A program made the position numbers and the translations under genes. Of a stretch of DNA of 64,000 nt, positions 18,453 to 27,440 are shown piece by piece. The notes beneath the pieces were generated by a model. It searched no databases and was not told the DNA's origin. It saw only the letters and a program-made list of their open reading frames with translations. This DNA comes from Chryseobacterium taeanense (GTDB lineage: Bacteria; Bacteroidota; Bacteroidia; Flavobacteriales; Weeksellaceae). How positions within the stretch are numbered: the stretch's first letter is position 1; the number at the start of each line of letters is the position of its first letter. The stretch covers positions 110,774 through 174,773 of the forward strand of contig NZ_FNDW01000007.1 in assembly GCF_900099685.1 (NCBI RefSeq). The letters run 5' to 3'.

Positions 18453-18525
18453 GATTCATTTTTTAACAGCCCGCAAAGTTACGTTTATTAAATGAAATAA
18501 ATCGATAACGATAGTATAGATAAAA

Positions 18526-18560
18526 AGTATCCGGCGCGAGCTTCGCTCGCGCCGGATACT
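18526..18560 (-). terminator. Terminator of the M36 metalloprotease gene
   Basis: Perfect 16-bp GC-rich stem AGTATCCGGCGCGAGC / GCTCGCGCCGGATACT with a TTC loop and a U run on the minus strand, 17 nt past the stop. Confidence 0.85.
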
Positions 18561-18577
18561 TAAATATGTTTAAAAGT

Positions 18578-21181
18578 TTATTTTCTAACGATTAGTTTTG
18601 ATGTTGTATCAATACCAATACCTTTTACTTTTACAAGATAGGTTCCATTAATCAATTTATCTGTAGAAATCGATTTTTTAGCATCCGGAGAAATCTTATC
18701 TTCAGATGACACTAGTTTTCCTGACATATCATAAATTTCAACACTTACTTTTCCTAAGGTTTTGCTTGGGAAATTGATGAAGAATTCATTTTTAGCAGGA
18801 TTCGGATAAATTGAAATGGTATTCTTAACGGTTTGTACTTCATCAGTAGCCAATACGCAGTCTGCAGGTACATCAAAACTTTCCACCTGATCGTTAATAT
18901 TGGTTTTAGATCCTGCAGAAGCGTTTATTCCCAATCCTCTTTTAGCAAAAGTTCTCCAGATCATGCATCGGTCTGCACCTTGTGTAGTTACAAGTTCTGC
19001 TTGCAAGATTGCATCTCTACCGTTAATAAACGTCGGACTACAAGCCTGCAGCTTTAAAGCATCTGTAACCAATTGCAGCACTCTTGAGCTTCCGTTAGTA
19101 GTATTAGCCGTAACATCAGATGAATAGCCATATTTAGCAACATACTGCCAGTGAAGATCCCATAGCATTGATGCCCATATGAAGCCGATAGAGTGAACAT
19201 CTGTTGCGCCATTGGAAAGTACCATTCCGTTGGTATCACCATAGGTATAGTCATTTATGCTAAAGTCAGGAGAATATTTAGCAGGTCTGAGACCGTCACC
19301 CGTTATCCCTTCTCCAACAGCATAGGTAGCCATTCCTCTTGCTACAGATGCATTATCGCCAGGTTTATTGGTAAGCATCAAGGCAAAAAAATCTGACCAT
19401 CCTTCTCCCATTTGCTCTCTGCTAAGTGATGTCTGTAAACATGAATAACCATTACCTGTTAGTCTATTAGAGATTCCATGACCATATTCATGAATCATAA
19501 CTCCGTTATCAAAGCTTCCATCCTGTTTTGTACTATAGCTCATAGAAACATTTACAGGAATATTATTGGCTAATTGTAACTTTATATACTCTCCTTCTGC
19601 ATTATCAATCAGTTCAGACATGATGAAAACATTGGCATTAGTACCTCCCATGTTTCCTGGAGCACCAGAACTAACCGCATTGTAAATAATAGCTCCTGTA
19701 GCTCCAGCATTTTGCATGTTTTCAACTTTTGTAGAAAAATCACAACTTCCTCTTTCTGCTAAACCAATAAAACCATTTAATGAACCAGATGGAAGTGCTG
19801 TGCAGGCATCCAATACAGGAGATAATTTTACATTACCCGTCACCGGTAACCCTGTAATTTGCTGACCAAATTGTGCTAAATATGAAACAGGTGTTCTGCT
19901 TACTGCTGTAGAAGGTGCATTATAAAATAATTTCTGGGAACTATTTACCCATACATACATCTGCATTCTTCCGTTTCCACCATCTTGTGGGGTTGCAAAG
20001 TTTGCATTATTATAATTACTAGTAGACGTATCTACCGGTGTAGCTGCACCATCCTGCGCTTCTGCTAAAACATAATCATTTCCTGTTCCTCCAAGGTTAA
20101 AATTATTCTTTTGAAAATTTCTTGCTGCGGGAGTAAAACCAAATTTGTAAAAAATATCATGTACCATATTATTCGCATAGAATAAATTGGTAATAGCAGC
20201 ATCCTGATTTGTTAAAGCCAGGGCTCCTGCTGTATAAGGAAAATTGAAATTTCTAGTTGCCCCACCATCTACTGTAATTCCTGAAAAAAAATCATCATCA
20301 TATAAATCCTGATAAGCCAAAACGTTATTACCTTGAGCTGTTGTATAATGATTGGTTCCGTCGGAATGCCAGCCTTCAGGAGAAGCAGTAAGATTCCAAG
20401 GATTTGTGACTATGGATCTTGAGCCAAAAGTAGGAGCTTCTATCGGAAAAGGAAATATATTGTAAGATGCGTTATCGGGAGAAAGTAATATACTGTTCTT
20501 AACTATGCTACTTTGATAACTTTCTTCATTTAAAGGATAAACAGCAATCGTATTTTCATGGGAATGCTGATATGCATCGTCAGTAAAATTACAGCTAAGA
20601 TTTAAATTATTCTTTTCTATAATTTCACCTGTATTGGCATTTACTAAAATATTCCAATAATTTTCTGTCTTTTTTTCAGGAAAAGTGAATTCGTAGCATA
20701 AAATTAAGTCATCATTTTCCTTAGTATAGATTAATCTGTATTTCGCAAATTCATCCTTAATATCAGCATCATTGAAATTTAAAAGAATAACTTTATCCGG
20801 GTCTAAATGAGTGGCTGCCGATGCAGATCTGAAAGCGGCTTCTTTAGTGATAGCAGCAACATTTGAATCAGCATTTTTATAGTCTTTTTCAAAGCCGTCA
20901 TTATATAAAACTATTTTGCTATTTTTGATTAAGACCGTACTTAATGACTTATTAACCGGAATACCTTTATATAACTGTTGTAATTTCACAACATCTCCAT
21001 TCATACTTTCAGAATGGTCGTTCATATCAATAAGAAAATCGGTCAGATCCGTTTTCTTATATTCTCTTAATTTGTTTTGAGAAATATAGTCCTTTATTAA
21101 CCTTTCATTATCTTGTGAAAACAAAAGATTAGGAAAGATTGTAGAGACTGCAAAGAGAAGGGGTAAAGCTACTTTTTTCAT
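18578..21181 (-). CDS. M36 (fungalysin-type) metallopeptidase with PA domain and T9SS type A sorting domain
   Basis: 867 aa from the ATG at 21181, chosen because it places a signal peptide (KKVALPLLFAVSTIFPNLLFSQ) at the N-terminus; an ATG further upstream at 21274 would prepend an unlikely hydrophobic stretch. Order of parts: propeptide of the FTP type to about residue 210, catalytic domain, a protease-associated domain inserted near 420-545 (LAERGSCDFSTKVENMQNAG), then the zinc motif HEYGH at about 564-568 and the downstream Glu in GEGWSDFFALML. The last 80 residues (ISIYPNPAKNEFFIN to TSKLIVRK) are a type A sorting domain that sends it out by the T9SS. Probably an extracellular protease. 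Confidence 0.92.
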   Translation of the reverse strand: MKKVALPLLFAVSTIFPNLLFSQDNERLIKDYISQNKLREYKKTDLTDFLIDMNDHSESMNGDVVKLQQLYKGIPVNKSLSTVLIKNSKIVLYNDGFEKDYKNADSNVAAITKEAAFRSASAATHLDPDKVILLNFNDADIKDEFAKYRLIYTKENDDLILCYEFTFPEKKTENYWNILVNANTGEIIEKNNLNLSCNFTDDAYQHSHENTIAVYPLNEESYQSSIVKNSILLSPDNASYNIFPFPIEAPTFGSRSIVTNPWNLTASPEGWHSDGTNHYTTAQGNNVLAYQDLYDDDFFSGITVDGGATRNFNFPYTAGALALTNQDAAITNLFYANNMVHDIFYKFGFTPAARNFQKNNFNLGGTGNDYVLAEAQDGAATPVDTSTSNYNNANFATPQDGGNGRMQMYVWVNSSQKLFYNAPSTAVSRTPVSYLAQFGQQITGLPVTGNVKLSPVLDACTALPSGSLNGFIGLAERGSCDFSTKVENMQNAGATGAIIYNAVSSGAPGNMGGTNANVFIMSELIDNAEGEYIKLQLANNIPVNVSMSYSTKQDGSFDNGVMIHEYGHGISNRLTGNGYSCLQTSLSREQMGEGWSDFFALMLTNKPGDNASVARGMATYAVGEGITGDGLRPAKYSPDFSINDYTYGDTNGMVLSNGATDVHSIGFIWASMLWDLHWQYVAKYGYSSDVTANTTNGSSRVLQLVTDALKLQACSPTFINGRDAILQAELVTTQGADRCMIWRTFAKRGLGINASAGSKTNINDQVESFDVPADCVLATDEVQTVKNTISIYPNPAKNEFFINFPSKTLGKVSVEIYDMSGKLVSSEDKISPDAKKSISTDKLINGTYLVKVKGIGIDTTSKLIVRK

Positions 21182-21353
21182 ATACATTAATAAAGGCGCT
21201 AATCTACAAATAATTACTATCAAAACAATGATATATTTGAAATTATTTAACCATAAACTAACAATATTAATCAAAAAAGAATTTAAAAGATTAGAAAAAA
21301 ATAAAATTTATTGAAAAACAAATATTTATTCTGATTAGATTGTGAATAAAAAA

Positions 21354-21378
21354 AGCCACTCAATTGAATTGAGTGGCT
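21354..21378 (-). terminator. Terminator of rpsA
   Basis: Stem AGCCACTCAA / TTGAGTGGCT, 5-nt loop, U run on the minus strand, 24 nt after the rpsA stop. Confidence 0.8.
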
Positions 21379-21401
21379 CATATTTTAAATGGGTTTAAAG
21401 A

Positions 21402-23198
21402 TTATTTACCTTCTTCCATTTTTCTTTTTAATTCTGCTAATGCATCGATATCTCCAAGAGTAGATCTCTCTTCATTGTTTGATGAAGATGTATTATTAGA
21501 TCTGTTATTAGAGTTTTCTCTCGCATTTTTCTTTTCTTCATCTCTGAAGATTCCTGTGTGAGAAACTACTACTCTTTTGAACTCTTTGTTGAATTCAATC
21601 ACTTTGAAATCAGCTTCTTCACCTTTCTTGATTTTAGATCCGTCTTCCTTCTCTAATAATCTTGATGGGCAGAACGCCTCAACTTCAGCATCTTCGAACT
21701 GTACAGAAGCACCTTTATCGTGAACTTCTACCGCTTTACCAGCGTGGATCGTTCCTTCAGCATATTTAGTTTCGAATGCATCCCAAGGGTTCTCAGTCAA
21801 TTGCTTGTGACCTAGAGATAATCTTCTAGCCTGGATGTCAAGTTCAAGAACTACAACGTCTAGTTTATCACCAACTGCACAGAACTCAGATGGGTGCTTG
21901 ATTTTCTTAGTCCAAGAAAGATCAGAGATGTAGATTAATCCGTCGATACCTTCCTCCAACTCTACGAATACACCAAAGTTAGTGAAGTTTCTTACAGTTC
22001 CTACATGCTTAGATCCTACAGGATATTTAGCTTCGATATTTTCCCATGGATCTTTGCTTAATTGCTTGATACCTAAAGAAATCTTTCTATCTTCTCTATC
22101 TAAAGTTAATACTTCAGCTTCAACTTCATCACCTACTTTCACGAAGTCACCAGCAGATCTCAAGTGAGTAGACCAAGACATTTCAGAAACGTGGATTAAT
22201 CCTTCAACACCTGGAGCGATTTCTACGAATGCACCATAGTCAGCAAGAACAACTACTTTTCCTTTTACTTTATCTCCAACTTTTAAGTCAGCAGAAAGAG
22301 CATCCCAAGGGTGAGCTTCTAATTGCTTCATACCCAATTGGATTCTTGTTTTCTCATCATCAAAGTCAAGGATAACAACTTTTACAGTTTGTCCGTCCTC
22401 AAGGATTTCAGATGGGTGGTTCACTCTAGACCAAGAAAGATCTGTAATGTGGATCAATCCATCAACACCTCCTAAGTCAATGAATACACCGTAAGAAGTA
22501 ATATTCTTAACAGTACCTTCAAGAACTTGTCCTTTTTCAAGCTGAGCGATGATTTCTTTTTTCTGACCTTCGATATCTGCTTCGATCAATGCTTTGTGAG
22601 ATACTACTACGTTTTTGAACTCAGGGTTGATTTTCACAACTTTGAACTCCATAGTTTTACCTACGAACTGATCGTAATCTTTGATTGGCTTAACGTCAAT
22701 TTGAGAACCAGGTAAGAATGCTTCGATTCCGTGTACGTCAACGATCATACCTCCTTTAGTTCTAGACTTAACAAAACCGTTTACGATTTCACCTGTTTCG
22801 TGAAGCTCGTTTACTTTATCCCAAGCCTTAAGCGTTCTTGCTTTTCTGTGAGATAACTGTAACTGACCAGTTTTGTCTTCTCTTCTGTCAACCATTACTT
22901 CTACCTCGTCACCTACTTTAAGGCCTTGGTTGTAACGGAATTCGTTAAGAGAAATAACACCTTCAGATTTGAAGTTGATGTCTACGATAGCTTCTTTGTC
23001 AGTTAATCTTACCACTTTTCCAACCAATACGTCGTTATCGTCAAGGTTGTTTAAAGATCCGTTGTAGATTTCTTCAAGATCGCTTTTTTCTTTTCTAGCA
23101 TCAGCATCAAGACCAGATTCGAAAGAATCCCAGTCAAATTGTTCAGGTGCTACGTTTTGATTTAATAATAATTCTGCTGAATTTGTCTCTTTTGACAT
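21402..23198 (-). CDS. rpsA: 30S ribosomal protein S1
   Basis: 598 aa with six S1 RNA-binding repeats in a row, recognisable by recurring GxV..ItdyGvFVdlg..GLIHxSdlSW segments (KNITSYGVFIDLGGVDGLIH, VLADYGAFVEIAPGVEGLIH, NFTNFGVFVELEEGIDGLIY) and the earlier NGFVKSRTKGGMIVD. S1 binds mRNA and helps start translation, important in Bacteroidota, whose genes often lack strong Shine-Dalgarno sites. The C-terminal tail is low complexity (NNRSNNTSSSNNEERS) with a helical end. A consensus promoter lies 120-150 bp upstream, leaving an untranslated leader of about 115 nt. Confidence 0.96.
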   Translation of the reverse strand: MSKETNSAELLLNQNVAPEQFDWDSFESGLDADARKEKSDLEEIYNGSLNNLDDNDVLVGKVVRLTDKEAIVDINFKSEGVISLNEFRYNQGLKVGDEVEVMVDRREDKTGQLQLSHRKARTLKAWDKVNELHETGEIVNGFVKSRTKGGMIVDVHGIEAFLPGSQIDVKPIKDYDQFVGKTMEFKVVKINPEFKNVVVSHKALIEADIEGQKKEIIAQLEKGQVLEGTVKNITSYGVFIDLGGVDGLIHITDLSWSRVNHPSEILEDGQTVKVVILDFDDEKTRIQLGMKQLEAHPWDALSADLKVGDKVKGKVVVLADYGAFVEIAPGVEGLIHVSEMSWSTHLRSAGDFVKVGDEVEAEVLTLDREDRKISLGIKQLSKDPWENIEAKYPVGSKHVGTVRNFTNFGVFVELEEGIDGLIYISDLSWTKKIKHPSEFCAVGDKLDVVVLELDIQARRLSLGHKQLTENPWDAFETKYAEGTIHAGKAVEVHDKGASVQFEDAEVEAFCPSRLLEKEDGSKIKKGEEADFKVIEFNKEFKRVVVSHTGIFRDEEKKNARENSNNRSNNTSSSNNEERSTLGDIDALAELKRKMEEGK

Positions 23199-23320
23199 AA
23201 TTCTAATAAAATTTGTATTCCTTCTCTTTCAACGGTTTGAATAAATGTGAATTGAAAAATACGGAAGTAATTAATTTTTAGTTATTTACTTTTCAAACCT
23301 TTTCGCCACAAAAGTGGGTG

Positions 23321-23354
23321 CAAAGATAGTGATTTTATTTAAGATTAACAACAA
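23321..23354 (-). promoter_or_regulatory. Promoter of rpsA
   Basis: On the minus strand TTGTTG (23354-23349), a 20-nt spacer, then TATCTTTG (23328-23321): a full match to the Bacteroidota consensus. The rest of the 348-bp divergent gap (23199-23546) is AT-rich; a weak TATCTTTA at 23524-23531 may serve the GH89 gene on the other strand. Confidence 0.75.
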
Positions 23355-23546
23355 TTTAGAATTTTGATTTTTTAGCTTTAATTAATTGATTTTCAGATTT
23401 AAATTAAATAAATCCTACACAGTTTGACTTACATGATTCAAGAATTTCATACTAACTTTCAGTAAACTAATTGATGACTAAATGGCTAATTATTAAAATA
23501 TCAAAATGAGACAATATTTTTTTTATCTTTAGCCTTAAAATTTTGA

Positions 23547-25733
23547 ATGATGAAAAAGCTCGCTTTTTTACTGCTAATTCTGATTACCCATTTATTTTAT
23601 GCACAAAATGATACCGAAGCTGCCAAGGCACTTCTTATGCGAATAGCTCCGACTTATAAAGATAAAATAGTATTCAAAAAAGAAGTGAGTTCCGGAAAGG
23701 ATTTCTACCAACTCGAGTATAAAAAAGATCACCTTATTATCACAGCGAATTCCGCAAATTCTATGGCGGTAGGATTAAATTTTTTCCTTACAACGTATTG
23801 CAAAACCTCTGTTTCATGGTACGCTGATAACCGAATAGAAGTTCCGGCAACATTTCCTAAACTCTCAGAAACCGTAAAAAACGAGTCCCGTGTAAATAAC
23901 CGTTTCTTTCTGAATTACTGCACATTCGGTTACACGATGCCCTGGTGGAAATGGAAAGACTGGGAACGCTTCATCGACTGGATGGCTTTAAATGGTGTCA
24001 ATCTTCCTCTTGCCATCACCGGACAGGAAAAAATATGGCTGAATGTCTGGAAAAAATTCGGATTTTCGGAGAACGAGATCAGAAATTACTTCACCGGGCC
24101 CGCATATCTGCCATGGCATAGAATGGCCAATATTGATCACTGGGAAGGCCCGTTGCCGATGTCATGGATTGACGGACAGGCCGAACTGCAACAAAAGATT
24201 CTAAAAAGAGAACGCGAACTGAATATGAAACCGGTCTTGCCGGCTTTTGCAGGACACGTACCAAAAATTCTTAAAGATAAATTCCCGAATGCAAAGATTA
24301 CTTCACTGGGAGAATGGGGAGATTTTGACCGGAAATATGAAAGTTATTTTCTCGATTCCTTTGATCCGCTTTTTGAAAAAATTCAAAAAGAATTCCTTAA
24401 AGAACAGACTAAATTATTCGGAACAGATCATATTTACGGAACCGATCCTTTCAATGAAGTGACACCGCCCAGCTGGGAACCACAAGATCTTGCCAGTGTA
24501 TCAAAACATATCTACAAATCAATGGCTAAAGTAGATGAAAAAGCACAATGGCTGCAAATGGGATGGATATTTTATTTTCAGAAAGATAAATGGACTAACG
24601 ACAGAATAAAAGCATTTCTACAGGCAGTTCCGCAAGATAAAATGATTCTTCTGGACTATTATTGCGATAAAACTGAAATATGGAAAACAACTGATTCCTT
24701 TTTTGGCCAGCCTTACATCTGGTGTTATCTCGGAAATTTCGGTGGAAATACTTCCATTAAAGGAAATCTGGATGAAATTGATAAAAGAATTGAAAATACA
24801 TATACAAACGGAGGTAAAAATCTCTGGGGTCTAGGTGCCACACTGGAAGGCTTTGGCAACAACCCAATGATGTATGAGTTTGTTTTAAATAAGGCCTGGA
24901 CTCATTCAAAGTCAAAAGAAGATTTTATTTCTCACTACGCCTTGGCCAGATCAGGAAGTACAGACGCTAAAATATCCGAAGCCTGGAAAATTTTATCAGA
25001 AAAAATCTATACCGAATCCGCAGATTTGGGAAATGCAGATCTCACCAATTCCAAACCTGTCTTTGAAAAAGCTGGCAGCTGGACGACCAATTTCACCATT
25101 AATTACAGCAATAAAGATCTTCTGCAGGCCTGGAAACTATTGATTGACAGCAAGTCAGATACTGACAATTACAAGGATGATCTCGCAGTCGTGGGAAAAC
25201 AGGTGCTGGGAAATTATTTTCCGGTGCTGAGAGATACTTTCACACAAGCATATCGTCAGAAAGATATTACCGGAATGAAAAATTCAGGAAAAAAAATGCT
25301 GGATCTTATCAATGATATAGACCTGTTGTTATCTGCCAATAAAAATTTTCTGGTTGGAAAATGGATTAATGACGCGAAGGCAATGACAGATATTCCCGGC
25401 GAAAAAGCTTATTATGAAAGGGATGCAAGGAAAATCATTACCGTCTGGGGAGAAAAAGGGAAAGGATTGAATGACTACGGCAACCGTTCTATCGCAGGAC
25501 TTATGAAAGATTATTACGGTGCAAGATGGCGGATCTTTATTGATGCTTCCATCAAAAGTGCTGAACAGGGAATTCCTGTCGATGAAAAAGAAATTCTGAA
25601 AAAAGTAGATGATTTCTCCTGGGAATGGAGCGAAAAGCAAAATACCTATTCTGAAAATCCTACTGGTGATGCAAAACAGATTAACAAATTATTATATCAG
25701 AAATATGCTTCCTTAATATTAAATACCAAATAG
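23547..25733 (+). CDS. Alpha-N-acetylglucosaminidase (GH89)
   Basis: 728 aa with a signal peptide (KKLAFLLLILITHLFYAQ), so periplasmic or exported. The family is evident from the N-terminal NAGLU domain and the TIM-barrel segments GYTMPWWKWKDWERFIDWMA, NGVNLPLAITGQEKIW, DPFNEVTPPSW (a conserved Glu), and LWGLGATLEGFGNNPMMYEF (another conserved Glu). GH89 enzymes remove terminal alpha-linked N-acetylglucosamine; the human enzyme works on heparan sulfate. A second ATG follows directly at 23550. The stop codon TAG abuts the ATG of the next gene, so the two are one operon with likely coupled translation. Confidence 0.92.
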   Translation: MMKKLAFLLLILITHLFYAQNDTEAAKALLMRIAPTYKDKIVFKKEVSSGKDFYQLEYKKDHLIITANSANSMAVGLNFFLTTYCKTSVSWYADNRIEVPATFPKLSETVKNESRVNNRFFLNYCTFGYTMPWWKWKDWERFIDWMALNGVNLPLAITGQEKIWLNVWKKFGFSENEIRNYFTGPAYLPWHRMANIDHWEGPLPMSWIDGQAELQQKILKRERELNMKPVLPAFAGHVPKILKDKFPNAKITSLGEWGDFDRKYESYFLDSFDPLFEKIQKEFLKEQTKLFGTDHIYGTDPFNEVTPPSWEPQDLASVSKHIYKSMAKVDEKAQWLQMGWIFYFQKDKWTNDRIKAFLQAVPQDKMILLDYYCDKTEIWKTTDSFFGQPYIWCYLGNFGGNTSIKGNLDEIDKRIENTYTNGGKNLWGLGATLEGFGNNPMMYEFVLNKAWTHSKSKEDFISHYALARSGSTDAKISEAWKILSEKIYTESADLGNADLTNSKPVFEKAGSWTTNFTINYSNKDLLQAWKLLIDSKSDTDNYKDDLAVVGKQVLGNYFPVLRDTFTQAYRQKDITGMKNSGKKMLDLINDIDLLLSANKNFLVGKWINDAKAMTDIPGEKAYYERDARKIITVWGEKGKGLNDYGNRSIAGLMKDYYGARWRIFIDASIKSAEQGIPVDEKEILKKVDDFSWEWSEKQNTYSENPTGDAKQINKLLYQKYASLILNTK

Positions 25734-26843
25734 ATGGAAAAAAGTAAACGTTCTCTTTCACTTGATATTTTCCGTGGAATGACCGTATGTTTTATGATTA
25801 TTGTCAATACGTCAGGAAACTGGGCGACTACTTATGCACCACTTCTGCACGCTAACTGGAACGGATTTACACCAACCGATCTGGTTTTTCCGTCATTTCT
25901 TTTTGCTGTCGGAAACTCCATGAGCTTTGCGATGGACAAATGGAAAATAATGTCACAACGTGAGGTTCTGTTCAAAATCTTTAAAAGAACTTTCATTATT
26001 TTCCTTTTAGGGTTTCTGATGTATTGGTTTCCTTTCTATAAATTGGATGCAGATTTCAACAAACTGCCTTTTCCCTTTTCTGAAACAAGAATTTTCGGGG
26101 TTTTGCAGCGAATTGCCATTTGCTATGGACTCGCTTCCCTTATGTTATACTATTTTAAACCAAAAATCTCTCTATACATCAGTGCCGGAATTCTGATTGT
26201 TTATTGCATAATCTTTGCATTCTATGGTCCTTATGACATTCATAAAAATCCTGTTCTTGATTTGGATTTAAGAATTTTCGGAGAAAATCATCTGTACAAA
26301 GGTGAAGGATTTGCATTTGACCCCGAAGGTCTGTTAAGTACCTTTCCTGCATTGGTGAATGTTTTTGCAGGATATTTTACGGGGAAATATATTCGGGAAA
26401 AAGGATTTAATTATGAAATGCTTTCTAAACTTTTCATTACAGGTTTCGTACTTCTGGCTGCAGGATTTATGTGGAATTATGGATTCCCGATCAATAAAAA
26501 ACTCTGGACTAGCTCGTATGTATTGCTTACGATAGGTTTAAGTCTTATGATGTTAGGAATGATTATCTATTATTCTGATTTTCTTAAAAAATCTAATGGC
26601 ATTTATTTCTTTGAAGTTTTCGGGAAAAATACATTAGCCATTTATTTATTCTCAGAAATACTTCCTATCATTATGTACCATATTCCGATTGGTAAAACCA
26701 ACAGTTACTCATGGCTTTATCAAAACATTTTCGCAAAATTCGGTGATTACTCCGGAGCATTTTTATTTGCCTTTTCCATAATGATGATTTGCTGGACAGC
26801 AGGATATTGGCTCGACAGAAAAAGAATTTATATTAAAATTTAG
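25734..26843 (+). CDS. Heparan-alpha-glucosaminide N-acetyltransferase-like membrane protein (COG4299/NagX-type)
   Basis: 369 aa with about ten transmembrane helices. The N-terminus RSLSLDIFRGMTVCFMIIVN and the following HANWNGFTPTDLVFPSFLF contain the conserved Asp, Arg and His/Asp pairs of the HGSNAT/YeiB-type acyltransferase fold. In animals HGSNAT moves an acetyl group across the lysosomal membrane onto terminal glucosamine of heparan sulfate; bacterial relatives are often called NagX. It starts on the base after the GH89 stop codon, so the two proteins are probably made together. Cargo and direction of acetyl transfer here are inferred from the pairing, not seen. Confidence 0.85.
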   Translation: MEKSKRSLSLDIFRGMTVCFMIIVNTSGNWATTYAPLLHANWNGFTPTDLVFPSFLFAVGNSMSFAMDKWKIMSQREVLFKIFKRTFIIFLLGFLMYWFPFYKLDADFNKLPFPFSETRIFGVLQRIAICYGLASLMLYYFKPKISLYISAGILIVYCIIFAFYGPYDIHKNPVLDLDLRIFGENHLYKGEGFAFDPEGLLSTFPALVNVFAGYFTGKYIREKGFNYEMLSKLFITGFVLLAAGFMWNYGFPINKKLWTSSYVLLTIGLSLMMLGMIIYYSDFLKKSNGIYFFEVFGKNTLAIYLFSEILPIIMYHIPIGKTNSYSWLYQNIFAKFGDYSGAFLFAFSIMMICWTAGYWLDRKRIYIKI

Positions 26844-26870
26844 AGTCTATGGCTGTTTAAACTTTTTATA

Positions 26871-27017
26871 TAACCGCAAAAGTTGCAAGACGAGCTAAAC
26901 ATTTATTTAAAGTTGATAATTACAAATGAAAAAAGATTACAATAGCTTAAAAAAATCTTCGATTTTTATTCTTTTGAAAACTTTAATTCTGATTATCTTT
27001 TGCAACTTTTACGGTTA
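26871..27017. repeat. MITE-like element with terminal inverted repeats
   Basis: Left end TAACCGCAAAAGTTGCAA (26871-26888) and right end TTGCAACTTTTACGGTTA (27000-27017) are inverted copies with one mismatch, about 147 bp apart. An outer inverted pair, TGTTTAAACT near 26854-26863 and AGTTTAAACA near 27030-27039, brackets the element. The interior is AT-rich and non-coding. This is the size and shape of a non-autonomous mobile element or large REP. No transposase is nearby. Confidence 0.5.
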
Positions 27018-27192
27018 ATTCTGAAATCAGTTTAAACAAGTTTTCTGTTTAAATTCTAAATATATCTTTAATAGTAAGGAGTTTAGGTTTAAAAAATTAT
27101 TGGATAAAATAAGTTTTTAGAATTATTCTAAAAGAATCAGACAGTCATACAACTGTCTGATGTTGTTTTTCGTAAAATTTTGATAAAGACAG

Positions 27193-27360
27193 CTAAAATT
27201 TTTGCCAGGTTATCTAAAATTTTAACCGAAAGACGTAAAACTTTAACCAAAAGACCTAAAACTTTAGCCAAAAGACTTAAAATTTTAGCCAACAGACCTA
27301 AACGGAACGTAAAAGGACTTAAACGGATCATCAATGAACCTAAACATTTAAGGTTAAAGT
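27193..27360. repeat. 21-bp tandem array, eight units, upstream of the helicase gene
   Basis: Eight contiguous units in exact 21-bp register, each starting at 27193, 27214, 27235, 27256, 27277, 27298, 27319 and 27340. The core five read (C/G/T)TAAAA(C/T)TTTAxCC with AAAGAC at the end; the outer ones are worn. There are no spacers. The frame through it is open and would encode a heptad-like basic peptide fused to the helicase, but the promoter at 27429 and normal helicase start argue against translation. A related array with the same AAAGAC core is at 53507-53695. Confidence 0.8.
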
Positions 27361-27428
27361 ACCGCACGACCTTGTTAATGTTTACATTTCAAAATAAACC
27401 ATTCAACGGCAAGCAGCACCAAATTTAC

Positions 27429-27436
27429 TACCTTTG
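27429..27436 (+). promoter_or_regulatory. -7 box of the helicase gene
   Basis: TACCTTTG matches TAnnTTTG and lies only 5 nt before the ATG at 27441, implying a leaderless or nearly leaderless mRNA. No obvious -33 box. This position fixes the helicase start against the longer open frame from 27180. Confidence 0.55.
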
Positions 27437-27440
27437 CAGC

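Noticed and set aside
27180..27440. In-frame 87-codon N-terminal extension of the DEAD-box helicase
   Set aside because: It is open only because the 21-bp array is a multiple of three and lacks stops in that frame. It starts at TTG, is of low complexity, and a -7 box stands just before the normal start at 27441.
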